Positions 44,706-56,075 of a DNA stretch of 64,000 bases are shown in pieces. Origin of the DNA: Lucinisca nassula (taxonomy: Eukaryota; Mollusca; Bivalvia; Lucinida; Lucinidae). Positions within the stretch are counted from its first letter, which is position 1. Every line of letters starts with the position of its first letter. The position numbers and the translations under genes are program-made. Location of the stretch: assembly GCA_963580285.1 (NCBI GenBank), contig OY757015.1:132998029-133062028 (forward strand), given 5' to 3'. Below the pieces are notes generated by a model that had not been told where the DNA came from, did not search any database, and saw only the letters and a program-made list of their open reading frames with translations.

Positions 44706-47410
44706 TCATATAAAACACAAGAGGGCCATGAAGGCCCTGGATCGCTCACCTGATCCAAATGATAGAGTAACAAGTGGGCATCGGGGAGGGTCATTATTCA
44801 CACCAGGGCTATAATGTGCATAATGTTGAGGGAGGTCTAAATAGGTGAAGCTTCATACCAAATATCAACAAAAGCTATAATTTGAACAATCTTGGCAAAG
44901 GTCCACTAGATGAAGCTACACACCAAATATCAAAGACCTTGGCCTGGGGGTTTCAGAGAAGATGATTTTTTAAAGATATTCCCTCTATAAGCCTATGTAA
45001 AACCAAATGTCCCCGGGGCGGGGGCATTTTTGGCCTCAGGGCCATAATTTAAACAATCTTGATAGAGGTGCAATAGATGAAGCTTCACACCAAATATCAA
45101 AGACCTGGGCCTTGCTGTTTCAGAGGAGAAGATTTTCAAAGATTATTTCTATATATAAGTCTTTGTAAAACCAAAAGGCCCCGGGGCGGGGGCTATAATT
45201 TGAACAATCTTGGTAGAGGTCCAAATATCAAAGACATGGGCCTTACGGTTTCAGAGAAGAAAATTTGTAAAGATTTTCCCTATATAAGCCCATGTAAAAC
45301 CAAAGGGCCTAGGGCGGGGGCATTTTTGGCCCCAGCACTATAATTTGAACAATCTTGGTAGGGGTCGACTAGATGAAGCTTCATACCAAATATCGAAGAC
45401 CTGGGCCTTACGGTTTCAGATAAGAAGACTTTTTAAGTTTTTGGTGAAAAAAATCTATTTTTGGCTCCTGTGACCTAGATGTGCAACGGACCAGAACCAT
45501 TTGAACAACTCTGAAAGGGGTCCACTAGATGAAGCTTCATACCAAATATCAAAGACCTGGGCCTTGTGGTTTTAGAGAAGAAGATTTTTAAAGATTTTCC
45601 CTATATAAGCCCATGTAAAACCAAAAGACCACGGGGGAGGGGGGGGGACCTGGGCCTTGTGGGGTGAAGCTTCATACCAAATATCAAAGACATGGGCCTT
45701 ACGGATTCAGAGAAGAAAATTTTTAAAGATTTTCCCTATATAAGCCCATGTAAAACCAAAGGGCCCTGGAGCGGAAGCATCTTTGGCCCCAGCACTATAA
45801 TTTGAACAATCTTGGTAGGTGTCCACTAGATGAAGCTTCATACCAAATATCAAAGACCTGGGCCTTACGGTTTCAGAGAAGAAGATTTATAAAGATTTTC
45901 CCTATATAAGCCCATGTAAAACCAAAGGGCCCCGGAGCAGGGGCATTTTTGGCACCAGCACTAAAAATTGAACAATCTTGGTCGGGGTCCACTAGATGAA
46001 GCTTCATACCAAATATCAAAGACCTGGGCCTTGCGGTTTTAGAGAAGAAGATTTTAAAGATTTTCCCATATAAGCCCATGTAAAACCAAAAGGCCCCGGG
46101 GCGGTGGGAGGGGGGGGGGCTGGGTCTTGTGGGGTGAAGCTTCATACCAAATATCAAAGACATTGGCCTTACGGTTTCAGAGAAGAAAATTTTTAAAGAT
46201 TTTCCCTATATAAGCCCATGTAAAACCAAAGGGCCTGGGAGCGGGGGCATTTATGGCCCCAGCACTATAATTTGAACAATCTTGGTAGGGGTCCACTAGA
46301 TGAAGCTTCATACCAAATATCAAAGACCTGGGCCTTGCGGTTTCAGAGAAGAAGATTTTTAAAGATTTTCCCTATATAAGCCCATGTAAAACCAAGAGGC
46401 CCCGGAGCGGGGGCATTTTTGGCCTCAGCACTATAATTTGAACAATCTTGGTAGGGGTCCACTAGATGAAGCTTCATACCAAACATCAAAGACCTGGGCC
46501 TTAAGGTTTCAGAGAAGAAGATTTTTAAAGATTTTCCCTATATAAGCCCATGTAAAACCAAAGGGCCCTAGAGCGGGGGCATTTTTGGCCCCAGCACTAT
46601 AATTTGAACAATCTTGGTAGGGGTCCACTAGATAAAGCTGCATACCAAATATCAAAGACCTGGGCCTTACGGTTTCAGAGAAGAAGATTTTTAAAGATTT
46701 TCCCTATATAAGCCCATGTAAAATCATGGGGCCCCGGAGCGGGGGCATTTTTGGCCCCAGCACTATAATTTGAACAATCTTGTTAGGGGTCCACTAGATG
46801 AAGCTTCATACCAAATATCAAAGACCTGGGCCTTACGGTTTCAGAGAAGATTTTTAAAGATTTTCCCTATATAAGCCCATGTAAAACCAAAGGGCCCCGG
46901 AGCGGGGGGATTTTTGGCCCCAGCACTATAATTTGAACAATCTTGGTAGGGGTCGACTAGATGAAGCTTCATACCAAATATCAAAGACCTGGGCCTTACG
47001 GTTTCAGAGAAGAAGATTTTTAAAGATTTTCCCTATATGAGCCCATGTAAAACCAAAGGGCCCCGGAGCGGGGGTATTTTGGCCCCAGCACTATAATTTG
47101 AACAATCTTGGTAGGGGTCCAATAGATGAAGCTTCATACCAAATATCAAAGACCTGGGCCTTGTGGTTTCAGAGAAGAAGATTTTTTAAGTTTTTGGTGG
47201 AAAAAATCTATTTTTGGCTCCTGTGACCTAGATGTGCAACGGACCGGAACCATTTGAACAACTCTGAAAGGGGACCACCTCAGGATCATTCCTTTGAAGT
47301 TTGGTCAAAATCCGATCAGTGGTTCAGGAGGAGATGTCGCTTAAAGGAACACAGACGCACGGACGCAAGACGGACGACGGACGAAAAGTGATCCCATAAG
47401 CTCACCTTGT
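44706..47410 (+). mobile_element. ACAAGAGG element with tandem core, copy 2
   Basis: It begins ACAAGAGGGCCATGAAGGCCC and ends with GGACGACGGACGAAAAGTGA then CCCATAAGCTCACC. The core has about 14 units of about 165 bp (AGCACTATAATTTGAACAAT, CTAGATGAAGCTTCATACC, GACCTGGGCCTTACGG, AAGATTTTTAAAGATTTTCC). Units from 45780 to 47150 are near-identical and regularly spaced, indicating recent expansion. A similar but decayed array lies at 30991-31930. Confidence 0.75.
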
Positions 47411-48790
47411 CACTACGAAGGAATTTAGAAGAGGACTAAGTAAGGAACATTCCTGTGAAGTTTGGTTACAATTGGCCCAGTAGTTTAGGAGGAGAAAATG
47501 TTTTAGCATTACACTATATGTTAAATAGGGAAAATAAGCCCCGCCCATGGCGGCCATGTTTTTTGTCGGATCAAAATTTCTTCAAGAAATCTGAAAGAGG
47601 TCCGCCCAAGGAACATTCATGCAAAATAAAAATGAAATCCAACAGGTGGTTTTGGAGGAGAAGATTTTTAAAGATTTTTAATTTTTTGTGTGGTTTTGTT
47701 GCCATGGCAACCAGAGTTCTGGGTATAACAAAATTCTTTGAAGGAATTTAGAAGAGGACTAAGTAAGGAACATTCCTGTGAAGTTTGGTTACAATTGGCC
47801 CAGTAGTTTAGGAGGAGAAGATGTTTTAGCATTACACTATATGTTAAATAGGGAAAATAAGCCCCGTCCATGGCGGCCATGTTTTTTTGTCGGATCAAAA
47901 TTTCTTCAAGGAATCTGAAAGAGGTCCACCCAAGGAACATTCTTTCAAAATAAAAATGAAATCCAACAGGTGGTTTTGGAGGAGAAGATTTTTAAAGATT
48001 TTTAATTTTTTGTGTTGTTTTGTTGCCATGGCAACCAGAGTTCTGGGTGTAACAAAATTCTTTGAAGGAATTTGGAAGAGGACTAAGTAAGGAACATTCC
48101 TGTGAAGTTTGGTTACAATTAGCCCAGTAGTTTAGGAGAAGAAGATGTTTTAGCATTACACTATATGTTAAATAGGGAAAATAAGCCCCGCCCATGGCGG
48201 CCATGTTTTTTGTCGGATCAAAATTTCTTCAAGGAATCTGAAAGAGGTCCACCCAAGGAACATTCATGCAAAATAAAAATGAAATCCAACAGGTGGTTTT
48301 GGAGGAGAAGATTTTTATTTTTTTGTGGTTTTGTTGCCATGGTAACCGGAGTTCTGGGTGTAACAAAATTCTTTGAAGGAATTTAGAAGAGGACTAAGTA
48401 AGGAACATTCCTGTGAAGTTTGGTTACAATTGGCCCAGTAGTTTAGGAGGAGAAGATGTTTTAGCATTACACTATATGTTAAATAGGGAAAATAAGCCCC
48501 GCCCATGGCGGCCATGTTTTTTGTCGGATCAAAATTTCTTCAAGGAATCTGAAAGAGGTCCACCCAAGGAACATTCATGCAAAACAAAAATGAAATCCAA
48601 CAGGTGGTTTTGGAGGAGAAGATTTTTAAAGATTTTTATTTTTTGTGGTTTTGTTGCCATGGTAACCAGAGTTCTGGGTGTAACAAAATTCTTTGAAGGA
48701 ATTTAGAAGAGGACTATGTAAGGAACATTCCTGTGAAGTTTGGTTACAATTGGCCCAGTAGTTTAGGAGGAGAAGATGTTTAAAGAAAAA
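47411..48790 (+). repeat. Tandem repeat, about 320 bp, four to five units
   Basis: GAGGACTAAGTAAGGAACAT recurs at 47431, 47754, 48078, 48389 and, as GAGGACTATG, 48709. Each unit contains GTTACAATTGGCCCAGTAGT, AATAAGCCCCGCCCATGG, GGTCCACCCAAGGAACATTC and TTGTTGCCATGGCAACCAGA. It belongs to the outer Helitron-like insertion, which ends shortly after with an ACGCACGGACGCACGACGGA tract. The short open frames are translated repeat. Confidence 0.85.
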
Positions 48791-48856
48791 AGTTAACGCA
48801 CGGACGCACGACGGACACAGGGCCATGACAATAGCCCCGCTGGCCTTCGGAGCTAA

Positions 48857-50300
48857 TAAACTGTTCCCACTAAGGACACTTTCTGTAGCTATGTTTAATA
48901 GACTGTCCCCACCAAGGACACTTTCTGTAGCCGTTTTTAACAGACTGTTCCCACCAAGGACACTTCATGTAGCTATGTTTAATAGACTGTTCCCAGCATG
49001 GACACTTTTTGTAGCTATGTTTAATAGGCTGTTTCCAGCACGGACACTTCTGTATATATGTTTAATAGACTGTTTCCAACAAGGACTCTTTCTATACGTA
49101 TGTTTAATAAACTGTTCCCACCAAGGACACTTTCTGTAGCTATGTTTAATAGAATGTCCCCACCAAGGACACTTTCTGTAGCCGTTTTTAACAGACTGTT
49201 CCCACCAAGGACACTTCATGTAGCTATGTTTAATAGAATGTTCCCAGCATGGACACTTTTTGTAGCTATGTTTAATAGAATGTTCCCACCAAGGACACTT
49301 TCTGTAGCCATTTTTAACAGACTGTTCCCACCAAGGACACGTCATGTAGCTATGTTTAATAGACTGTTCCCAGCATGGACACTTTTTGTAGCTATGTTTA
49401 ATAGGCTGTTTCCAGCATGGACACTTCTGTATATATGTTTAATAGACTGTTTCCAACAAGGACTCTTTCTATACGTATGTTTAATAAACTGTTCCCACCA
49501 AGGACACTTTCTGTAGCTATGTTTAATAGAATGTCCCCACCAAGGACACTTTCTGTAGCCGTTTTTAACAGACTGTTCCCACCAAGGACACTTCATGTAG
49601 CTATGTTTAATAGACTGTTCCCAGCATGGACACCTTTTGTAGCTATGTTTAATAGGCTGTTTCCAGCACGGACACTTCTGTATATATGTTTATTAGACTA
49701 TTTCCAACAAGGACTCTTTCTATACGTATGTTTAATAAACTGTTCCCACCAAGGACACTTTCTGTAGCTATGTTTAATAGAATGTCCCCACCAAGGACAC
49801 TTTCTGTAGCCATGTTTAATAGACTGTTGGCACCAAGGACACTTTCTGTAATTATGTTTAATAGACTGTTCCCGACAAGGATACTTTCTGTAGCTATGAA
49901 TATTAGTCTCTTCGCAGCACGGACACTTCTGAAGGTATGTTCAATAGACGGACGGACACTCCTGTAGGTATGTATAATAGACTGTTCCCACCAAGGACAC
50001 TGTCTGAACCTATGTCAATTAGACTGTCCCCATCACGGAAACTTTCTGGAGCTATGATTTATAGACTGTTCCCAGTACGAACTCTTCTGTAGGTATCTTT
50101 AATAGACTGTTCCCAGCACGGACAGTTTCTGAAGCTATGTTCAATACACTGTTCCCACCAAAGACAATTTCTGTACCTATGTTTAATGGAATGTGCTCAC
50201 CAAGGACACTTCCTGTAGACATGTTTAATGGACTGTTCCCACCAGGAACACTTTCTAATGGTATGTTATATAGGGTGTTCCCACCAAGGACACTTGTTTC
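48857..50300 (+). repeat. 42 bp tandem array, left arm, inner part
   Basis: The array resumes in mid-unit after the insertion (TAAACTGTTCCCAC). The first 950 bp has the usual nine-unit sets; from about 49830 inward the units become irregular (for example AATTATGTTTAATAGACTG, GCTATGAATATTAGTCTC) and mirror 56080-56700. Confidence 0.95.
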
Positions 50301-51038
50301 ATATGTCGGGGGCTGGCAAAACGTATATGTGATGGGACAACACGAGGGAACCTCGAATCTATGTCCACTTGTGGGGCATTAACACTAAGGAAATTCTAAG
50401 ATACTAAGAATCCTTTACAATAATTATATGGAATAAGTCTAATATTTATAAACAACACTGGTTACATAATTTTACAAAGACAAACTTAAAGGGACAGTTG
50501 ACTCGCAATCTATATCACTTAGGTTAAGACAGAATGAAAATTAGTCTGGGCCCAATTAAATTTCTGTCTTAATACAAGTGGAATACACTTGAATCACACT
50601 TGAATTACACATGAAGTACACACACTCATTCACACCCTCACATACATAACATAATGTTCTTTCTCCCTTCCTGTTGATGATAAGGACCTGATGAGTGTTT
50701 ATGGCACCATAATGTTTTATATAAACTTTATATTAACCAGTATATTCACAGTAATGACCGTTTCACCAACCAGTTTTTGCCTCTGTGTTATACCGTGGCG
50801 ATTACATCTATAGCTGCTCACCGCCGAATAAAATGTAGTAACAGGGGTGGGGGACACATAAACCCCTTTACATCATTCTATACTCATCATCCATATCATC
50901 ACTGCCTCATATCACTGATGCCTCATATCACTGATGCCTCGTATCACCGTTGTCTAATATCAACGATGCCTCATATTAACGATGCCTTATATCAACAATG
51001 CCTCATATCAATGATTGACGTCAGGTGGGCGATTCAGG
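50301..51038 (+). repeat. Left inner arm
   Basis: Non-satellite sequence matching the reverse complement of 55337-56075 with few changes; landmarks are GGGGGCTGGCAAAACGTATA, GGGACAGTTGACTCGCAATC, GATGATAAGGACCTGATGAG and ATAAACCCCTTTACATCATT. It ends in GATTCAGG. It contains a 16 bp minisatellite. The 136-codon frame at 50777-51187 reads through this minisatellite and is not convincing. Confidence 0.85.
50903..51014 (+). repeat. 16 bp minisatellite, seven units
   Basis: TGCCTCATATCACTGA repeated seven times with decay (TGTCTAATATCAACGA, TGCCTTATATCAACAA and similar). The mirror copy is at about 55363-55474. Confidence 0.85.
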
Positions 51039-51380
51039 CTGCAATGTTGATATTCTATAAGTGTAACTGCAATGTCCCCAACACGGACAGTGTGCGCCCA
51101 CGAAGGACTGTTCCGGACAAGGTCATAGTGTTGCGTGTTGCAATTATATACTTAGGGAGTCTGTATTACGTGCTATTTGAAGTTTAACATTGACAGAGTG
51201 CAAATGCCATTTGTAGTTTTGCTTTTTTGTGCTTCATGTTAGCACGTATGGACATGAAGTTGTAAAACAATAAAACAACGGGCTAAATCCCGCCCACAAT
51301 ATCGGAACATTTTCTGACTCCGAGAGAACGCATTGTCTGAAGAAAGGATAGGCATCCCTTCTGCCAGGCTGATCAGGCTC
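51039..51380. other. Centre of the palindrome, left unique part
   Basis: About 51058-51150 is the inverted partner of 34552-34655 (GTCCCCAACACGGACAGTGT, CGAAGGACTGTTCCGG, GTCATAGTGTTGCGTGTTGC). The remainder has no recognisable feature. Confidence 0.6.
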
Positions 51381-51730
51381 GGAAGAGTCCAGAGGGACCT
51401 AAGGTCCGTGTCATTGAATGCGTCTTAAGGAACAGGAAAATATATGATTTAAGGTTGAGGATCCGAACGGTTTCTTATATAAGGACTTTCATGATAAGAG
51501 GGGTGGGTCATGCCCCAGGGGACCCCGGTGTATCCAAGGTCAATGTCGTTAAATGCATCTTACCATAAGAAACAATAATACATTGTTTATGGGTGGGGAT
51601 CATAAGCAGTTTCCGAGTTATTGCACATTTTATGAAATGAAGGGGTAGGACATGCCCACGGGTGACCCATTGGGAACCAAGATCTATGTCAGTATATGTG
51701 GTTTATCATGAGGAACAAGAATATAATATA
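51381..51730 (+). repeat. Degenerate tandem repeat, about 140 bp, three units
   Basis: GGTCCGTGTCATTGAATGCG, GGTCAATGTCGTTAAATGCA and GATCTATGTCAGTATATGTG are spaced about 140 bp apart, with GGGTGGGTCATGCCCC and GGGGTAGGACATGCCC between them. Confidence 0.65.
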
Positions 51731-51810
51731 GTCTATAGGATGTTCCATTAATTCTGTCACTGTTTCGTGACCATACTGCACTAAAAGAGTAAGGGGTGCA
51801 ATAAAAAACA

Positions 51811-53756
51811 ACAAGAGGACCAGTATGGTCCTGTATCGCTAACCTGAGTACAAGTCTGTTCAACAGTTCCTCAGAATAAACAATTTGAAGTTTTCCACAA
51901 TTGGCCATTATGACCTACATAGTGGACCCAGGTGAACGAATCTGAACAAGGTCGATGTCAGGATGTATCTGACCGAGTGTGATCAAAATCCATGAGAAAA
52001 ATCCGTTTGAAAATTTCCATCATGTCAGCCATAATATGACCTGCTTATGAACTGGAGCAGAAATATTTGAACAAATCTGAGAAAGATCAATGTCAGGATG
52101 CTAATGACCAAGTTTGATCAAATTCCAATCAAAGCTTCATGAGAAGTTGTTTGAAGTTTTTCATGATGTCAGCCATTTTGACCTACTTATGCACTGGATA
52201 AATTTGCATAAATTTGGGACTGGTCCATAATTATATGGATGCTTCTGACCAAGTTTCATCAAATTCTGTTTATCTGTTCATGAGAAAAAGCCATTTTATT
52301 TTTTTCAAGATGACAGCCATTTTGACCTACTTATGCAGTAAAGTGAACCATTTGCATAAATTTGAGACTGGTCCAAATAAGGATGCTTCTGACCAAGTTT
52401 GATCTGTTCATGAGAAAAAGCCATGTAAAGTTATTTCAAGATGGCGGCCATAATGACCTACTTATTCATTCATTGGAGAGGGCTCATTTGAATAAAACTG
52501 AGAAAGGTTGATGCCAGGATGCTTCAGGTCAAGTTTGGACATCAGTTTTTGAAGAGCTGTTGTTTGAACAAAATACACTTCGTAAATACAAACTATGTCA
52601 CTGTGACCTAATTTCACTACAGATTTGGATGATATGAATAATCTTGAGAACCAAGGTCCCAACGATGTCTCATACCAATTTTGAGTCAACTATACCAAGC
52701 TTTGTCGGATACTAAGTCAATTTAGTTGTTTTGCTATTTTTAGCTCACTGAGACGACGTCTCAGTGTAGCTATTGTGATCACTTTTTGTCTGTCCGTCCG
52801 TCCGTCCGTCCGTCGTCCGTAAACACTTGTTCAAACGACTTCTTCTTCCGAAACCACTGCACCTACGACTCTCAAATTTTATATGCAGCATGATCAGACT
52901 CGAGACTTACAAGTTTGCGAAAATTATCTGGGTCGACAATCCAAGTTGGCCGCCGTTACTAAAAATAGCAAAAACAACTGAATCGACTTTTCTCTAGAAC
53001 CGCATGGTATAATTGGCTGATTTTTGGTATTGAGCTTCGATGGGCACTAGGTTCTCAAATTTATATACAAAAACTCTGTAGTGGAATTAGGTCACGGTGA
53101 CCTACTTTATATTTACGACATATATTTTGTTCAAATGGCATCTCCTCGAAAACCAATGCACAGATTTTGACCAAACTTGATCTGAAGCATTCTGATATCA
53201 GCATTTCTCAGATTTGTTCAAATGGTTCCGCCTCGATGCATAAGTAGGTCATAATGGCCGACAATGTGAAAAACTTCAAACTGCTAATTCTCATGAACTG
53301 GTGAAAGGGATTTGATCAGACATGGTCAGAAGCATCCATGCATCAACCAGTATTATATATATTCAAATGGTTCCACTCCGCTGCATAAGTAGGTCAAAAT
53401 GGTCGATATCGGGAAAACTTCAAACCGCTGATTCCCGTGAATGGATGAACAGAATTTGATTAAACATGGTCAGAAGCATCCTTACATCAACCTGTATCAG
53501 ATTTATTCGAATGGTTCCACTCCGATGCATAAGTAGGTCATAATGACTGACATCGTGAAAAACATCAAATTGCTGATTCTCATTAACGGATGAACGGAAT
53601 TTGATCAAACTTGGTCAGAAAGATCCTTATATCAACCTGTATCAGTTTTATTCAAATGGTTCCACTCCAATGCATAACTAGGTGATAATGGCCGACATAA
53701 TGAAAAATTTTAAACTGCTGATTCTCTTAAATGGATGAACAGAATTGGATCAAACT
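51811..53756. mobile_element. Two ACAAGAGG-type elements arranged as a palindrome
   Basis: The left copy starts ACAAGAGGACCAGTATGGTCC and has about four units of about 145 bp (CAGCCATTTTGACCTACTTA, CTGACCAAGTTTGATC). The right copy is inverted: its 3' end, with CACTGAGACGACGTCTCAGTG hairpin (52747-52767), GTGATCACTTTTTGTCTGTCC and a (GTCC)n tract, lies at 52740-52815. Its body 52816-53756 mirrors the left copy (GTCACGGTGACC, CATAAGTAGGTCATAATGG, GATCAAACTTGGTCAGAA). The left copy lacks its 3' end and the right copy its 5' end. Confidence 0.7.
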
Positions 53757-54251
53757 TGGAACCGTCTATTAAACATACCTACAGCAGTGTCCGTCGTAGG
53801 AAGAGAAAGTGTCCTTGTCGGGAACAGTCTATTAAACATTACTACAGAAAGTGCCCTTGGTGGGAACAGTCTATTAAACAGACCTAAAGAAGTGTCCGTG
53901 CTGGGAACAGTCTATAAAGCATACCTAAAGAAGTGTCCTTGGTGGGAACAGTCCATTAAAAATACCTAAAGAAGTGTCCGTGTTGGGAACAGTCTATTAA
54001 ACATAACTTCAGAAAGTGTCCTTGGTGGGAACAGTATATTAAACATACCTAAAGAAGTGTCCGTGCTGGGAACAGTCTATTAAACATAGCTACAGAAAGT
54101 GTCCTTGGTAGGAACAGTCTATTAAACATACCTAAAGAAGTGTCTGTGGTGGGAACAGTCTATTAAACATACCTAAATAAGTGTCCGTGCTTGGAACAGT
54201 CTATTAAACATACTTTAAGAAGTGTCCGTGCTGGGAATAGTCTATTAAACA
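53757..54251 (-). repeat. 42 bp array, central block 1
   Basis: About twelve units in the right-arm orientation (GTCTATTAAACATACCTA, AAGAAGTGTCCGTGCTGGG). Together with the adjoining element start it is duplicated at 54829-55359 with a constant 1069 bp offset. Confidence 0.9.
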
Positions 54252-54408
54252 CCACAGGACCATTGGTCCTGAATCGCTCACCTGACGTCAGTCAGCCCAG
54301 CGGTTCCAGAGGAGAAGACATTTAAAAATGTTGACACACAGACACACGACAGACAAACTCTGACCACCCTATAAGCTCACCAATGAGCCTTCGGCTCAGG
54401 TGAGCTAA
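54252..54408 (+). mobile_element. Short Helitron-like element (157 bp)
   Basis: It interrupts a 42 bp unit: host TATTAAACA, element CCACAGGACCATTGGTCC...CTATAAGCTCACC, hairpin GAGCCTTCGGCTC, AGGTGAGCTAA, then host TAACTAC. The rejoined site AAACA|TAACTAC is a normal unit with no duplicated bases. A^T target, 3' hairpin and terminal CTAA agree with Helitron-like elements, and the start hairpin AGGACCATTGGTCCT matches other ACAAGAGG-type elements. Confidence 0.65.
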
Positions 54409-54605
54409 TAACTACAAAAAGTGTCCGTGGAGGCAACAATCTATTAAACATTGCTACAGAAAGTGTCCTTGGTGGGAACATTCTATTAAACATAGCTACA
54501 GAAAGTGTCCTTGGTGGGAACAGTCTATTAAACATAGCAACAGTAAGTGTCCATGCTTGGAACAGTCTATTAAACATAGCTACAGAAAGTGTCCTTGGTG
54601 GGAAC
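54409..54605 (-). repeat. 42 bp array, central block 2
   Basis: Five units in right-arm orientation, from TAACTACAAAAAGTGTCC to CTTGGTGGGAACA. It continues the array interrupted by the element at 54252-54408. Confidence 0.9.
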
Positions 54606-54828
54606 ATAAACATGAACCCTTAAGATTTTTCTAAGTAAAAAAGTTTGTGCTCAAAAAAATAATCTTACCAGATCTCAATAATATTTTTGGAGTCTGGGTG
54701 AAAAATAGTGGGTTGTTCGGGGGACAGCAAGCAAACATTGTTTTATGGATGGCCTCAGCTCCGTTTTCAGGAATGTACACTTATTTGGACTTTCTCCTAC
54801 ACATAACTACAGCAGTGTCTGTGATGGG
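54606..54828. other. Unique spacer in array
   Basis: About 220 bp without 42 bp units (for example GGGACAGCAAGCAAACATTG), with a partial unit at its right edge. It separates the two halves of the 1069 bp duplication. No feature recognised. Confidence 0.5.
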
Positions 54829-55318
54829 AACCGTCTATTAAACATACCTACAGCAGTGTCCGTCGTAGGAAGAGGAAGTATCCTTGTCGGGAACAGTCTA
54901 TTAAACATAACTACAGAAAGTGTCCTTGGTGGGAACAGTCTATTATACAGACCTAAAGAAGTGTCCGTGCTGGGAACAGTCTATAAAGCATACCTAAAGA
55001 AGTGTCCTTGGTGGGAACAGTCCATTAAAAATACCTAAAGAAGTGTCCGTGTTGGGAACAGTCTATCAAACATAACTACAGAAAGTGTCCTTGGTGGGAA
55101 CAGTCTATTAAACATACCTAAAGAAGTGTCCATGCTGGGAACAGTCTATTAAACATAACTACAGAAAGTGCCCTTGGTAGGAACAGTCTATTAAACATAC
55201 CTAAAGAAGTGTCTGTGGTGGGAACAGTCTATTATACATACCTAAATAAGGGTCCGTGCTGGGAACAGGCTATTAAACATACTTTAAGAAGTGTCCGTGC
55301 TGGGAATAGTCTATTAAA
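54829..55318 (-). repeat. 42 bp array, central block 3
   Basis: Duplicate of 53760-54251. Distinctive shared variants include GTCCGTCGTAGGAAGAG and GTCTATAAAGCATACC. Confidence 0.9.
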
Positions 55319-55336
55319 CACAACAGGACCATTGGT

Positions 55337-56075
55337 CCTGAATCGCTCACCTGACGTCAATCATTGATATGAGGCATTGTTGATATAAGGCATCGTTAAT
55401 ATGAGGCATCGTTGATATAAGACAACGGTGATACGAGGCATCAGTGATATGAGGCATCAGTGATATGAGGCAGTGATGATATGGATGATGAGTATAGAAT
55501 GATGTAAAGGGGTTTATGTGTCCCCCACCCCTGTTACTACATGTTATTCGGCGGTGAGCAACTATAGATGTAATCGCCACGGTATAACACAGAGGCAAAC
55601 ACTGGTTGGTGAAACAGTCATTACTGTGAATATATTGGTTAATATAAAGTTTATATAAAACATTATGGTGCCATACTCATCAGGTCCTTATCATCAACAG
55701 GAAGGGAGAAAGAACATTATGTTAAGTATGTGAGGGTGTGAATGAGTGTGTGTACTTCATGTGTAATTCAAGTGTGATTCAAGTGTATTCCACTTGTATT
55801 AAGACAGAAATTTAATTGGGCCCAGACTAATTTTTATTCTGTCTTAACCTAAGTGGAATAGATTGCGAGTCAACTGTCCCTTTAAGTTTGGCTTTGTAAA
55901 ATTATGTAACCAGTGTTGTTTATAAATATTAGACTTATTCCATATAATTATTGTAAAGGATTCTTAGTATCTTAGAATTTCCTTTGTGTTAATGCCCCAC
56001 AAGTGGACATAGATTTAAGGTTCCCTCGTGTTGTCCCGTCACATATACGTTTTGCCAGCCCCCGACATATGAAAC
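55337..56075 (-). repeat. Right inner arm
   Basis: Reverse complement of 50301-51038, beginning CCTGAATCGCTCACCTGACG, which is also the start block of an ACAAGAGG-type element. It contains the mirror 16 bp minisatellite at about 55363-55474 (GATATGAGGCATCAGTGATA). Confidence 0.85.

Larger units (their letters stand above)
42777..48856 (+). mobile_element. Nested Helitron-like insertion (6.1 kb)
   Basis: The 42 bp unit is interrupted cleanly: host TGTTTAA, then CAAGAGGCCCAAGAGGGCC, and at the far end GGCCTTCGGAGCTAA before host TAAACTGTTCCC. The restored site TTTAA|TAAACTG has no duplicated bases. The element ends CTAA after a short hairpin and sits between A and T, which fits Helitron-like rules; a 3 bp TAA duplication is the alternative reading. 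No Rep/helicase frame is present. It contains two further elements and several tandem repeats. Confidence 0.6.

Noticed and set aside
42777..48856. PIF/Harbinger insertion with TAA target duplication
   Set aside because: A 3 bp TAA reading is formally possible, but the ends show no terminal inverted repeat, and the second insertion at 54252-54408 has no duplication while sharing the A^T target and CTAA end.
50690..50720. Further hammerhead core (CTGATGA in the left inner arm)
   Set aside because: The CTGATGA match is not followed by a stem II hairpin and GAAA, and no stem I partner exists.
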